This document shows, in pieces, positions 43,209-52,249 of a DNA stretch of 64,000 bases. The notes beneath the pieces were generated by a model that saw only the letters and a program-made list of their open reading frames with translations, made no database searches and was not told the origin of the DNA. Each line of letters opens with the position of its first letter. The stretch's first letter is position 1. This stretch comes from an uncultured Pelagibacteraceae bacterium (lineage in GTDB: Bacteria > Pseudomonadota > Alphaproteobacteria > Pelagibacterales > Pelagibacteraceae). The position numbers and the translations under genes are program-made. The DNA lies in NCBI GenBank assembly GCA_902595815.1, contig CACJRL010000008.1, positions 1-64,000 on the forward strand. The letters are read 5' to 3'.

Positions 43209-44381
43209 ATGGCAATTTCAAATAATATAAGACCTGGTCGACATTTTTTACAAATTCCAGGACCAACAAACGTTCCAGATAGAGTTCTAAGAGCTATGGA
43301 TTATCCTACTATAGATCACAGAGGTCCTGACTTTGCTGAATTAGGATTAAGAGTTTTGGATCGAATAAAATTAATTTTTAAAACTTCTGAACCTGTAATA
43401 ATTTTTCCAGCTTCAGGAACAGGTGCGTGGGAAGCTGCACTTGTAAACACTTTAAGTGCTGGTGATAAAATCTTGATGTTTGAAACTGGACATTTCTCAA
43501 CTCTTTGGTTGGATATTGCTAAAAAATTTAAAATTGAAGTAGACTTTGTTGAAGGCGATTGGAGAACAGGTGTTGATCCAAACATCGTTGAGCAAAAACT
43601 AAAAGAAGATAAAGATAATAAAATTAAAGCAGTTTGCGCTGTACATAATGAAACTTCTACTGGTGTTACAAGTAGAATTGGAGAAATTAGAAAAGCTATG
43701 GATAATGCGGAACATCCAGCTTTGTTATTTGTTGATACGATATCTTCATTAGGTTCTATAGATTATAGACACGAAGAGTGGAAAGTTGATGTAACTGTGG
43801 GTGGTTCTCAAAAAGGATTACTATTACCACCAGGACTTTCTTTTAATGCAATAAGTTCTAAAGCTTTAGAGGCATATAAAACATCTGAATTACCAAAATC
43901 GTATTGGGATTGGGGACCGATGTTAGAAAACAATAAAAAAGGATACTTTCCTTATACACCTGCAACAAACTTATTTTATGGTTTGGATGAAGCAATCAAT
44001 ATGCTTACAGAAGAAGGTTTAGATAATGTTTTTAAAAGACACAAAAGATTTGCAGAAGCTACAAGAGTTGCTGTCAACTCTTGGGGATTAGAAATACTTT
44101 GTAAAAATCCAGAAGAATACTCAGACTCATTAACAGCTGTAATGGTTCCAGATGGCCATGATGCAGATTTTTTAAGAAAAACTATTTTAGATCATTACAA
44201 CATGTCATTAGGAACAGGACTTGCAAAAGTTGCTGGTAAAATTTTTAGAATTGGCCACTTGGGTGATTTTAATGAACTAATGTTAGCTGGAACATTAGCA
44301 GGTGTTGAAATGGGTCTAATGAAATCTAAAATACCTTATAAAAAAGGTGGAATACTTAAGGCACTTGAGTATCTTTGTTAA
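43209..44381 (+). CDS. Serine-glyoxylate/alanine-glyoxylate-type aminotransferase
   Basis: A 390-aa class V aminotransferase. QIPGPTNVPDRVLRAM near the N-terminus, the PLP Lys in VGGSQKGLLLPPGLS (near residue 201), AVHNETSTGVTS and DTISSLGS are all as in serine-glyoxylate aminotransferases. Aspartate-glyoxylate aminotransferase (BhcA) of the beta-hydroxyaspartate cycle is a close relative and an alternative; no bhcB, bhcC or bhcD genes lie beside it. It makes glycine from glyoxylate in either case. Divergent from the enolase-family gene. Confidence 0.9.
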   Translation: MAISNNIRPGRHFLQIPGPTNVPDRVLRAMDYPTIDHRGPDFAELGLRVLDRIKLIFKTSEPVIIFPASGTGAWEAALVNTLSAGDKILMFETGHFSTLWLDIAKKFKIEVDFVEGDWRTGVDPNIVEQKLKEDKDNKIKAVCAVHNETSTGVTSRIGEIRKAMDNAEHPALLFVDTISSLGSIDYRHEEWKVDVTVGGSQKGLLLPPGLSFNAISSKALEAYKTSELPKSYWDWGPMLENNKKGYFPYTPATNLFYGLDEAINMLTEEGLDNVFKRHKRFAEATRVAVNSWGLEILCKNPEEYSDSLTAVMVPDGHDADFLRKTILDHYNMSLGTGLAKVAGKIFRIGHLGDFNELMLAGTLAGVEMGLMKSKIPYKKGGILKALEYLC

Positions 44382-44399
44382 TCAGTCAAGTTACAAATC

Positions 44400-45365
44400 A
44401 TGCTTGATTTTTGCATTATAGGATCAGGAATTTCAGGATCAACAATCGCAAACTTATTAAATAAAAAATATTCTGTTGAAGTTTATGATAAAGCAAGGGG
44501 TTTTGGCGGAAGAAGCTCATTTAAAAAATATAAAGATAAAGTTGGATTTGACCATGGACTTCAATATATCTCTCCGAAATCTACAAAATTTAAAACATTT
44601 ACTAATCAACTTATAAAGAAAAAAGTTTTAAAAAAGTGGGGAGGAAATCATTTATTTCTGCATAAAACAGTTAAAGAAATTAAAAATCATTTAAAATTAA
44701 TTGGAACAAAAGGAAACAACTCTATTAGCAAACATCTATTAAAGAAAATTAAATGTAATTTTGAACATGAACTAATAAATATAGAGAGATTAAACGACTA
44801 TTGGGAATTAACATTCAAAAATGATGTAAAACAAAAATGTAAAAATCTTATTTTGACCTGCCCATTTCCTCAAAGTAAGAAATTAGGACAAAGATATTTA
44901 AATAAATCCTATTTAAATCAAAAAGTTAAAATGGATGCTAATTTAACAGTCATGATTGTCACCAATAAGCTCAAACAATCAAATAGTAGTTATTTTTTTA
45001 ATGATGATATGCTTGGTTGGGCAGCATACGAAAATAGTAAGAAAAGATTTAACTATAAGTATGATTTATGGACGCTTCAAAGCACTTACAAATACGGTAA
45101 TAAATTTACAAAAGATTATAGAAATAAGAGTAAATATTATACCAAACAGCTTGTTAAAAAATTTGAGAAATTAACAAATTTAAAAATTAAAAAAATTCAT
45201 CACTCAAGAATTCATGGCTGGTTGTATTCATCAAATTCAAAGCCACTCAAACAATTATCTTTGTGGAATAAGTCTTTAAAATTAGGATTGTGCGGCGATT
45301 ATTTTGGAGGACCAAGATTAGAAAATGGGTGGTTAAGTGCACAAGACTTATTTAAAAAAATATAA
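44400..45365 (+). CDS. NAD(P)/FAD-binding protein, renalase-like amine oxidase
   Basis: A 321-aa flavoprotein starting with the GxGxxG fold FCIIGSGISGSTIANLL and GFGGRSSFKKY (FAD ribose contact), and ending LGLCGDYFGGPRLENGWLSAQDL, the amine-oxidase C-terminal FAD motif. This is the renalase/short amine-oxidase type, often annotated as a deaminase or NAD(P)-binding protein with unknown substrate. The middle region is Lys- and Asn-rich and diverged. It follows the aminotransferase gene by 18 nt and precedes a pilin gene by 12 nt. Confidence 0.8.
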   Translation: MLDFCIIGSGISGSTIANLLNKKYSVEVYDKARGFGGRSSFKKYKDKVGFDHGLQYISPKSTKFKTFTNQLIKKKVLKKWGGNHLFLHKTVKEIKNHLKLIGTKGNNSISKHLLKKIKCNFEHELINIERLNDYWELTFKNDVKQKCKNLILTCPFPQSKKLGQRYLNKSYLNQKVKMDANLTVMIVTNKLKQSNSSYFFNDDMLGWAAYENSKKRFNYKYDLWTLQSTYKYGNKFTKDYRNKSKYYTKQLVKKFEKLTNLKIKKIHHSRIHGWLYSSNSKPLKQLSLWNKSLKLGLCGDYFGGPRLENGWLSAQDLFKKI

Positions 45366-45377
45366 TAAGTTACATTA

Positions 45378-45854
45378 ATGAAACAAAATGGTTTCACATT
45401 AATCGAACTTTTAGTCGTAGTAGCCATTATAGGTATTTTAGCCGCTGTCGGGGTAATTGCTTATAGTGGTTATACAGCTGGTGCAAAAAAAAATACATCT
45501 AAAGTTAATCACAAAGCTGTCTGCAAATATATTACCAATGAAATGAAATTATGCAATTTAGGAGAAACTGAAATATTTAATGGTAATTTAAAATGTTCAG
45601 ATTTAGTTGGTAATAACTCTGATAGAGTTGCTAGAGCTGCAGCTAAAGATCTTATTGATTTTGCTAAAAATGCATATTCACCCGATAAATCAGCTGTAAC
45701 ATTATTCCATAATAATGATATCTCAGGAGATATTGGAATTGGAAAATTTAGTAAAAAAGAAATTCATATTAGAACATGTTGGGATAAAACCTGTCCGTCT
45801 CAAACCACTTCGTCGACAACAAATGTAGATCAATGCGTAATTTATGTAGATTAA
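45378..45854 (+). CDS. Type IV pilin-like protein
   Basis: A 158-aa prepilin with the class III leader QNGFTLIELL (cleavage after Gly5, Glu at mature position 5) and hydrophobic helix VVVAIIGILAAVGVIAYSGYTAGAKK. The body has Cys pairs (CKYITN, KLCN, KCSD) and a C-terminal CWDKTCPSQ and DQCV, similar in spacing to minor pilins with disulfide loops. It converges with another pilin gene 99 nt away. The leader DNA differs at synonymous sites from the other two pilins, so recent gene conversion is unlikely. Confidence 0.88.
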   Translation: MKQNGFTLIELLVVVAIIGILAAVGVIAYSGYTAGAKKNTSKVNHKAVCKYITNEMKLCNLGETEIFNGNLKCSDLVGNNSDRVARAAAKDLIDFAKNAYSPDKSAVTLFHNNDISGDIGIGKFSKKEIHIRTCWDKTCPSQTTSSTTNVDQCVIYVD

Positions 45855-45953
45855 AATAAGTGGCAAAGTGTACACAATTTATATATTAAAATATTATAGA
45901 GTAAATAAATGAAAATTATATTTCTTTCTTTGGTTGCACTAAAGAATTATAGT

Positions 45954-46448
45954 TTAACACCAACCATCTTTTGCAATTAAAACCGGATAATATTCTTTGT
46001 GTGTCTTTATCCAAAGTGCAATTTGTTTTTTTGATGAATCTGTAGGACATACAGTTTCGTCAAATCTCATTCGTCCATCTCTGTCATTAGCACCATTTCT
46101 TGCTGTGTAAACTACTGGATCACTCTCTCCATATGGATTTTTCCAACCAAGATCTAAAAAATGATTAATGAATACATCATTCATACTATTTATATTTCCA
46201 GAGTTATTTACAATATTACAGTTTATAGATCTTTTGTTACTTAGTTTTAAAGTTCCACCACCTTGCACATCACACAAACCTAGAGAATTTTTTATAAATT
46301 TAATCGCTGTTTGATGTTGTGCTAAAGCTGCATTTCTTTTTGCACTTTGTGTGTAACCACTGTAAGCCACTACTCCAACTGCTGCCAAGATACCAATAAT
46401 TGCAACGACTACCAATAACTCTATCAATGTAAAACCTTTATTATTCAT
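45954..46448 (-). CDS. Type IV pilin-like protein
   Basis: A 164-aa prepilin with leader NKGFTLIELL and helix VVVAIIGILAAVGVVAYSGYTQSAKR, nearly identical to the pilins at 30812 and 45378 over residues 1-36. The body differs: Cys in GLCDVQ, INCN, TVCPTD and the C-terminal DGWC. It lies 5 nt after the M24 enzyme stop on the same strand. Having two pilins tail to tail suggests duplication and inversion of a pilin gene, with diversifying bodies. Confidence 0.88.
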   Translation of the reverse strand: MNNKGFTLIELLVVVAIIGILAAVGVVAYSGYTQSAKRNAALAQHQTAIKFIKNSLGLCDVQGGGTLKLSNKRSINCNIVNNSGNINSMNDVFINHFLDLGWKNPYGESDPVVYTARNGANDRDGRMRFDETVCPTDSSKKQIALWIKTHKEYYPVLIAKDGWC

Positions 46449-46453
46449 AAGTT

Positions 46454-47605
46454 TTATAAAACCACTAAATCTAATTTTTTGTTTCCTAATCTTTCATTTC
46501 CATTTTCTGTAACTAAGTACGTCTCACCCAAATTCATAGCTAATTGATTCTCTGAATCCATTAATATCATATGCATGAAGAAAACGTTACCAGGTTCTAT
46601 GACATAAGGGTTACCTGTATATAACATTGGCCAATCCATCCAGTTAGGAGAAAAGGTTGCACCTAAGGAGTATCCGCATGCATTCATTCTTGAATTCTTA
46701 AAGTCATGATCATCAAAGGTTTTTGCATGAACATCAAAAACTTCTCCAATTTTATTTCCTGGCTTTAGTCTATTCTCACAATTTATAAGAGCCTCAACGC
46801 ATGCTTCATGCATTTTATGATGTCTTGGATCTGCTTTTCCTATGGGTATTGTTCTAAACATCGCTGAATGATAGTGTCTATAAGTACCAGCCCATTCGAT
46901 GGTTAATTGATCTTGATTATTAAGTATTTGTTTTTCCGCTTGATAACGACAGAGTAGGGCATTCTTTCCAGACCCTATAATAAATTCATTTGCAGGATAA
47001 TCTCCACCTCCTTCAAATATAACTCTGTTCATTTCAGCTAAAATTTTTGACTCACTTACACCTGCTTTTGCATACTTCCAAACCTCATCTAAAGCTTTGT
47101 CAGCCAAATTTGCTGCTTTTTTTACATAACTAATTTCTTCATCAGATTTAATTACTCTTAGTTTTGTTATTAATTCTGACTTATCTTCAATTGAGCAATA
47201 GTTTTGTAAAACTGTATTAAGTCTTAATGCATTTCTCCCTGTAAGACCGTAGGCCTCATATTCAACGCCAATTTTTTTTCCTTTTAAGTTTAATTCATCT
47301 AAAATTATTTTGAGATCATCAGCAGGATTAGCACCATCTTTATCAACCCAAATTCTTATATCACTAATGTTTGAAGTATTTTGAGCTTGCCTTAAATCAG
47401 GGGCTCTAGTTAATAGTATTACATTGCCCTTTTGATCTAAAATTAATGCTTGAAAAAAAACATATCCAAAAGTGTCGTAACCAGTTAGCCAATACATAGA
47501 CTCTTGTCTAAACATGATGAGAGCATCTACACCCTCATTTTTCATAGAGTTCAGTGTCTTTTCTTTTCTATTTGAGAATTCTTCTTTACTAAAATGAAGA
47601 CCCAT
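46454..47605 (-). CDS. M24-family (creatinase/aminopeptidase P-like) protein with altered metal site
   Basis: A 383-aa pita-bread-fold protein with the N-terminal creatinase domain (MYWLTGYDTFGY) and a C-terminal catalytic domain. The metal ligands of aminopeptidase P are largely replaced: IEWAGTYRHYHSAMFRT lacks the usual two Asp, CGYSLGATF has Tyr where His is expected, and GNVFFMHMIL has His for Glu. This resembles creatinases and other non-metal members such as ectoine hydrolase or DMSP-lyase-related branches; the reaction cannot be named. It overlaps the hydratase gene by 1 nt. Confidence 0.75.
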   Translation of the reverse strand: MGLHFSKEEFSNRKEKTLNSMKNEGVDALIMFRQESMYWLTGYDTFGYVFFQALILDQKGNVILLTRAPDLRQAQNTSNISDIRIWVDKDGANPADDLKIILDELNLKGKKIGVEYEAYGLTGRNALRLNTVLQNYCSIEDKSELITKLRVIKSDEEISYVKKAANLADKALDEVWKYAKAGVSESKILAEMNRVIFEGGGDYPANEFIIGSGKNALLCRYQAEKQILNNQDQLTIEWAGTYRHYHSAMFRTIPIGKADPRHHKMHEACVEALINCENRLKPGNKIGEVFDVHAKTFDDHDFKNSRMNACGYSLGATFSPNWMDWPMLYTGNPYVIEPGNVFFMHMILMDSENQLAMNLGETYLVTENGNERLGNKKLDLVVL

Positions 47606-48378
47606 TAACGAATGTTAACACTAACAGAACCGATTTTATCAACTGTTCCTTTGTATAATCCTTTTCCTTTAAATGGAACTACTCCCACAGTTGAACCTGT
47701 GAAAACATAAAAATCTTTATTTAAATTAATCTTTTCTTTCTTAACTTTATTTAAAACAAATCTTAAAGAATTTAATGGGTTAATATAAACAATATTTGTA
47801 TTACCATTTACTTTTACCCCATTTTTCTTGCTGACCAGTGAAGTTTTTAAATTATTGAGGTTTAATTTTTTAAATTTTGTTTTTCTTCCAACAACAAACT
47901 TTATATTAAACCCAAAATCTCCACAAATATCTCCTAAATATATAAATTTTTTATTTCTTTGTCTAAATCCAACTATTTCAAAACAAGGCCCCATAAATTT
48001 AATAAATTTAGTGACATTTGATTTTGTAACCTTTCCTTTAAAATCAAAGAAAGATTTCTTAATAAAATAATAAACTTCAACCTCTATACCTTTAGTGTGT
48101 TGGTTTATTTTTACTTTTTGACCAGATTTAACTAATCTTTTTTTAAATACTTTTGCTGTAAAAGGTTCTTTTTCTTTTAATTTTTTTAAAGCTTGAATTC
48201 CAGTTCCACCAGCTTTTATTCCAATTGTTTCATCTTTAATTTGATCTTCACACAATTTTCTTAGTTTGTTAGCTAAATTAATATTTTTACAATATTTAAC
48301 TGGGATAGGATTAATGACTGTATTTGTGTTGTAAGCTTTGACTAATCTGCCAGCAATACGATTAATTTCATTTTTCAT
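47605..48378 (-). CDS. 2-keto-4-pentenoate hydratase-like protein (FAH superfamily)
   Basis: A 257-aa MhpD/FAH-superfamily protein. IGIKAGGTGIQALKKL (residues about 52-68), GIEVEVYYFIK with the metal acid pair, and the C-terminal GSTVGVVPFKGKG loop are the family's marks. The family hydrates 2-hydroxypentadienoate-type ring-cleavage intermediates or decarboxylates 2-oxo-acids. It is very basic, like many proteins here. It lies in a minus-strand run, overlapping the M24 enzyme by 1 nt, with the M23 peptidase gene 9 nt upstream. A true pathway partner is not obvious nearby. Confidence 0.78.
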   Translation of the reverse strand: MKNEINRIAGRLVKAYNTNTVINPIPVKYCKNINLANKLRKLCEDQIKDETIGIKAGGTGIQALKKLKEKEPFTAKVFKKRLVKSGQKVKINQHTKGIEVEVYYFIKKSFFDFKGKVTKSNVTKFIKFMGPCFEIVGFRQRNKKFIYLGDICGDFGFNIKFVVGRKTKFKKLNLNNLKTSLVSKKNGVKVNGNTNIVYINPLNSLRFVLNKVKKEKINLNKDFYVFTGSTVGVVPFKGKGLYKGTVDKIGSVSVNIR

Positions 48379-48387
48379 AGCCAGAAC

Positions 48388-49176
48388 TTATTGAAGAATG
48401 CTCATAGGATCAAGTCTAGTTTGAAACCAATTTATCCTAAAATCTAAATGAGGCCCAGTTGATCTACCAGTAGATCCAACAGTACCTATAATTTCTCCTT
48501 GTATAACTTCATCACCAACTTTAACCATTACATTTTCTAGATGTGAATATATTGTTGAAATTCCGTGTCCGTGATCCATTATTACAGTACCACCTGTATA
48601 ATAAAGATCATCTTCTGCCATAGTCACTATTCCAGTTCCAGATGATTTAATTTTAGTTCCTTGTTTAGCTGCAATATCAATTCCATAGTGAGGCCATTTT
48701 GGTTTACCATTAAGAATTCTTTGGCTACCGTAAACTCCACTAATTATTCCTTTAACTGGCATAATAAATTGTTCAGTAAAGAAAGTTAAATCTGAATTGA
48801 TGGCTCTTGCTTTTCCAATTCTTCCATTTTCTTCTTTAATTCTTTTATAAACAGACTCTGGTGGTGTGACTTTATTTTCAGGCAGACCATCTATTCTTTG
48901 AATATTATATTTTCTTTTAAAAACTTTTTTTATAATTTTGTTTTTTTTACCATTTCTTATTTCAGTAATGGCTACATCGAATTTTCGATCTCTATCAATA
49001 CCGAATACAAAATATCCATCCTTAGATACTTTAACTTGTGTTTTATCTACAAATACTTTTGATCCAGCCTCCGCTTTACCTAAAATAAAATGACCTTGTA
49101 AAAATTTACCCTGAAACTCTAAAGCATGAGAGTGTGTAGAAAATATAATTGCTAGAAAAAGCAACAATTTTTTCAT
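48388..49176 (-). CDS. M23-family (LytM) peptidase, exported
   Basis: A 262-aa protein beginning MKKLLLFLAIIFSTHSHA, a signal peptide, so the start at 49176 is preferred to an ATG 15 nt upstream. The C-terminal M23 domain has HYGIDIAAKQGTKI, MDHGHGIST and GRSTGPHLDFRI, giving the zinc ligands His and Asp and the HxH-type catalytic His (H-x-D-x(n)-H). It would cut peptidoglycan cross-bridges in the periplasm during cell growth or division. It overlaps the SDR stop by 1 nt (TAATG). Confidence 0.88.
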   Translation of the reverse strand: MKKLLLFLAIIFSTHSHALEFQGKFLQGHFILGKAEAGSKVFVDKTQVKVSKDGYFVFGIDRDRKFDVAITEIRNGKKNKIIKKVFKRKYNIQRIDGLPENKVTPPESVYKRIKEENGRIGKARAINSDLTFFTEQFIMPVKGIISGVYGSQRILNGKPKWPHYGIDIAAKQGTKIKSSGTGIVTMAEDDLYYTGGTVIMDHGHGISTIYSHLENVMVKVGDEVIQGEIIGTVGSTGRSTGPHLDFRINWFQTRLDPMSILQ

Positions 49177-49934
49177 TATTTTGCTGTCCAACCCCCATCA
49201 ATTACAATTGATGTCCCAGTTATCATACTTGCTGCATCTGAAGCTAAAAAACATACTGCTGTAGCCACATCAGATTCCGTTGCAACCTTTCCCATCGGAA
49301 TATTGCTTAAAGCAAGCTGTTTAAATTTTTTATTTTTAAAGAATTTTTTAACCATTGGAGTTTCAACAAATGTAGGTGCAACTGTATTTACTCTTATATT
49401 TTTTGTTGCTAGTTCAACACCCATTCCCTTTGTTAAACCTTCAATTCCAAATTTTGTCATATTGTAAATATTTCTACCTGACATACCGACATGCCCTAAT
49501 TGTGAGGACATATTAATTATAGATCCACCTTTTTTTTTATTTTTTAACATTTTTAGTACTACTAATTGTGCAACATTGAATGCTGCTTTCATATTTAAAT
49601 CTACAAGATAATTCATACTTTTTTGTTTTATTTTTTCGAAAGGCTCAGGAATGTTTGTACCTGCATTATTTACAAGTATATCGATCTTCTTAATTTTTTT
49701 TAATTTAGAAGAAAGATCTTCATAATCCATAATATCACAGGTTATTTTAATTAATTTTCCTTTAACTTTTCTTATATCTTTTTGCAGTTTATCAAGATCA
49801 GAAGCAGTCCTGCTCACTCCAATTATTGTTGCACCAGCTTCTGCAAGTGCAATAGAACAAGCTCTACCTATACCTTTTCCTGCACCTGTTACTAAAGCAA
49901 CTTTATTTTTTAAATTAATTTTTTTTAAGTACAT
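49176..49934 (-). CDS. Short-chain dehydrogenase/reductase
   Basis: A 252-aa SDR. The cofactor-binding TGAGKGIGRACSIAL (about residue 17), the NNAGT strand, Ser in NMSSQLG, the Tyr-x-x-x-Lys YNMTK (Tyr near 162), and a C-terminal GTSIVIDGGWTAK are all present. The substrate is not defined; gluconate 5-dehydrogenase or 3-oxoacyl reductase types are closest. It lies directly before the M23 peptidase gene and 1 nt downstream of the TerC-like gene. Confidence 0.88.
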   Translation of the reverse strand: MYLKKINLKNKVALVTGAGKGIGRACSIALAEAGATIIGVSRTASDLDKLQKDIRKVKGKLIKITCDIMDYEDLSSKLKKIKKIDILVNNAGTNIPEPFEKIKQKSMNYLVDLNMKAAFNVAQLVVLKMLKNKKKGGSIINMSSQLGHVGMSGRNIYNMTKFGIEGLTKGMGVELATKNIRVNTVAPTFVETPMVKKFFKNKKFKQLALSNIPMGKVATESDVATAVCFLASDAASMITGTSIVIDGGWTAK

Positions 49935-50513
49935 TTATAAAAATAGTTTTATGTCTGTATATATTAGTTCTATCGCAACAAATAATATTGCTAATAATCC
50001 AACCCATCCTATCCATTTATACTTTTTAATCCAGCCAGATATCAATGTTGCTGCAGTAGCCATTAGAACTATTGATAAAACTAGACCAAATATCAATAAC
50101 ATGTAATGATCTCTAGCAGCACCTGCTACACCCAACACATTATCTAAGCTCATTGTTACATCTGCAAGAATTACAGTTGTTATAGCTTTCATGAATGATG
50201 AGCTATCTACTTTTTTGATATTTTCTTCAGTGTTACTATTCATTTTAATTACATCCACATAAAGTCTGTAACATATATAAAGAAGTAATATTCCACCTAT
50301 AAGTCTAAGTCCTGTGATTTGTAATAGATAAGCGGTGATCAGAGTAAATATAATTCTTAAAACTACAGCAGCTCCAATTCCCCAAAAAATAATTTTTTTT
50401 CTTTGCTCGGTTGGAAACTGAGAGGCAACCATTCCAATTATAATTGCATTATCTCCTGCTAAAACTAAATCGATAAAAACTATTTGAAAAAAAATTACTA
50501 TTTGTTCGGTCAT
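49935..50513 (-). CDS. TerC/YjbE-family integral membrane protein
   Basis: A 192-aa protein with six or seven TM helices. IVFIDLVLAGDNAIIIGMVAS (residues 12-32) and VILADVTMSLDNVLGVAGAARD (about 115-136) contain the DNA and DNV acidic motifs characteristic of TerC and YjbE/YkoY families. These proteins are implicated in metal export, notably manganese. It overlaps the GMC oxidoreductase by 4 nt, and the SDR start follows its stop after no gap, so it shares their transcript. Confidence 0.85.
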   Translation of the reverse strand: MTEQIVIFFQIVFIDLVLAGDNAIIIGMVASQFPTEQRKKIIFWGIGAAVVLRIIFTLITAYLLQITGLRLIGGILLLYICYRLYVDVIKMNSNTEENIKKVDSSSFMKAITTVILADVTMSLDNVLGVAGAARDHYMLLIFGLVLSIVLMATAATLISGWIKKYKWIGWVGLLAILFVAIELIYTDIKLFL

Positions 50514-52114
50514 CTTCTACTATCCTCAATTATCATATCAGCTGCTTTTTCCGCAATCATTATTGTCGGTGCATTTGTATTTCCTGATGTGATATGAGGC
50601 ATAACAGAGGCATCTACAACCCTTAAATTTTCTAGTCCGTGAGCGACTAATCTATCGTTAACAACAGCATTTTCATCTTTACCCATTCTACATGTGCTTA
50701 CAGGGTGGAATATAGTATTCGCAAATTTTCCAGCTTCTGTTGCTAATTCTTCATTATCTGTGATATTGATTCCCGGTCTAAGTTCTTCAGGTTGATAATC
50801 TTTATAAGCTTTAGACTCCATAACAATTTTTCTTACAATCTTTAAAGCTTTTCCAGCAATTTCACGATCTTCATCAGTTGATAAATAATTCATTTTAATT
50901 TTTGGTGAAACTCTTGTGTCTGGGGATTTTAATTCTATAGATCCTCTGCTTGTTGGTCTTACATTTGTAATTGTTGGAGTGAATGCTGGAAATTTATGTA
51001 AAGCTGATTTTCCTAAAAGATCAGTACTTGCTGGTGAAATATGAAATTGAAGATTTGGTGTTTCTAAATGTTCATCACTCTTGACAAAACCACAAACATA
51101 ACTAGCACCAACTGTTAAAGGTCCTTTTCTTAATAGAAAAAATTTTAAACCAGATAACATTTTTTTTGTAAAACTGTAGTAAATATCATTTAAAGTTTCT
51201 AAATTTTTAATTTTGTAAACAGGTCTTAGCATTAAATGATCAGTTAGATTTCTTCCAACTCCTTGATGATCTTTTAATACATTAATATTATTTTCTTTTA
51301 GAAGTTCTCCTGGACCAATACCTGATGCTTGTAATATATGAGGTGAACCAATTGTACCTGCGCTTAATATAATTTCTTTATTAGTTTCAACAGAAAATTC
51401 TTTTCCATCTATCCAATAATTTACTTTTTTTGCTTTATTATTTTCAAATTCTATATTTTTAATATGAGCCTTAGTAATAATTTTTAAATTTTTTCTGCTC
51501 TTAACTGGATTTAAATAACCAACTGCTGTACTGCATCTAAAGCCATTTTTAATTGTAAATGGAAAATATCCCATTCCCTCATTATCACCGTTATTAAAAT
51601 CATCAGTTCTTTTATAACCATGCTCTTCAGCGGCTTCTAAAAATAGATCGAGAACTTTAAATGTTGCTCTAATTTTCTCAACTGCAATGGGTCCTCCAGA
51701 ACCATGAAATTCATTTTCTCCAAATTGAAAATCTTCAGACTTTTTAAAATAAGGAAGAACATCATCCCAAGACCAACCAACATTACCCAATTGTCTCCAA
51801 TAATTATAATCATTAGATTGACCTCTAATATAAAGCATTCCATTAATCGAAGAGCTTCCACCTAATGTTTTACCTCTTGGATAAACCATTTGCCTGTTAT
51901 CGCAGTTTGGTTCTTTTTCAGTATTAAAACACCAGTCGGTATCTGGATTATGCATTGTTTTAAAATAACCCCCTGGGATATGGATCCAAGGATTAGTGTC
52001 TTTACCACCAGCTTCAAGTAAAAGAACTTTAGTATCAGGATTTGCTGTTAATCTATTAGCTAGGACACAGCCTGCGGATCCTGCACCAATAATTATGTAA
52101 TCAAATTTATCCAT
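50510..52114 (-). CDS. GMC oxidoreductase (choline dehydrogenase-like)
   Basis: A 534-aa FAD-dependent GMC-family oxidoreductase. DYIIIGAGSAGCVLANRL is the N-terminal FAD fold, YPRGKTLGGSSSINGMLYIRGQ the GMC signature 1, and FHPVSTCRMG holds the catalytic His near 470, with ASVMPHITSGNTNAPTIMIAEKAADMI at the end. It oxidises an alcohol with an acceptor other than oxygen; choline or a primary alkanol are the usual annotations. It is the first gene of the minus-strand run and is divergent from the third TRAP operon by 135 nt. Confidence 0.9.
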   Translation of the reverse strand: MDKFDYIIIGAGSAGCVLANRLTANPDTKVLLLEAGGKDTNPWIHIPGGYFKTMHNPDTDWCFNTEKEPNCDNRQMVYPRGKTLGGSSSINGMLYIRGQSNDYNYWRQLGNVGWSWDDVLPYFKKSEDFQFGENEFHGSGGPIAVEKIRATFKVLDLFLEAAEEHGYKRTDDFNNGDNEGMGYFPFTIKNGFRCSTAVGYLNPVKSRKNLKIITKAHIKNIEFENNKAKKVNYWIDGKEFSVETNKEIILSAGTIGSPHILQASGIGPGELLKENNINVLKDHQGVGRNLTDHLMLRPVYKIKNLETLNDIYYSFTKKMLSGLKFFLLRKGPLTVGASYVCGFVKSDEHLETPNLQFHISPASTDLLGKSALHKFPAFTPTITNVRPTSRGSIELKSPDTRVSPKIKMNYLSTDEDREIAGKALKIVRKIVMESKAYKDYQPEELRPGINITDNEELATEAGKFANTIFHPVSTCRMGKDENAVVNDRLVAHGLENLRVVDASVMPHITSGNTNAPTIMIAEKAADMIIEDSRR

Positions 52115-52200
52115 ATTTTTTATAAATAATCTTTAATGAATATTTAATGATTTTAAACATTTTTCTCATAAAAACGTCGAAATGACACTTGTATGTGGCT

Positions 52201-52231
52201 TTGATTTTTGAGAGGATCTTCACATTATAAA
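52201..52231 (+). promoter_or_regulatory. Candidate dctP promoter
   Basis: TTGATT (52201-52206), a 19-nt spacer and TATAAA (52226-52231) lie 19 nt before the dctP ATG, with GAGAGGG as the Shine-Dalgarno. Spacing is slightly long, so the call is weak. Confidence 0.3.
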
Positions 52232-52249
52232 TAAAAAGAGAGGGATATA

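Noticed and set aside
45909-45980. Short plus-strand ORF of about 23 codons between the two convergent pilins
   Set aside because: Too short, overlaps the end of the minus-strand pilin, and has no Shine-Dalgarno or recognisable sequence.
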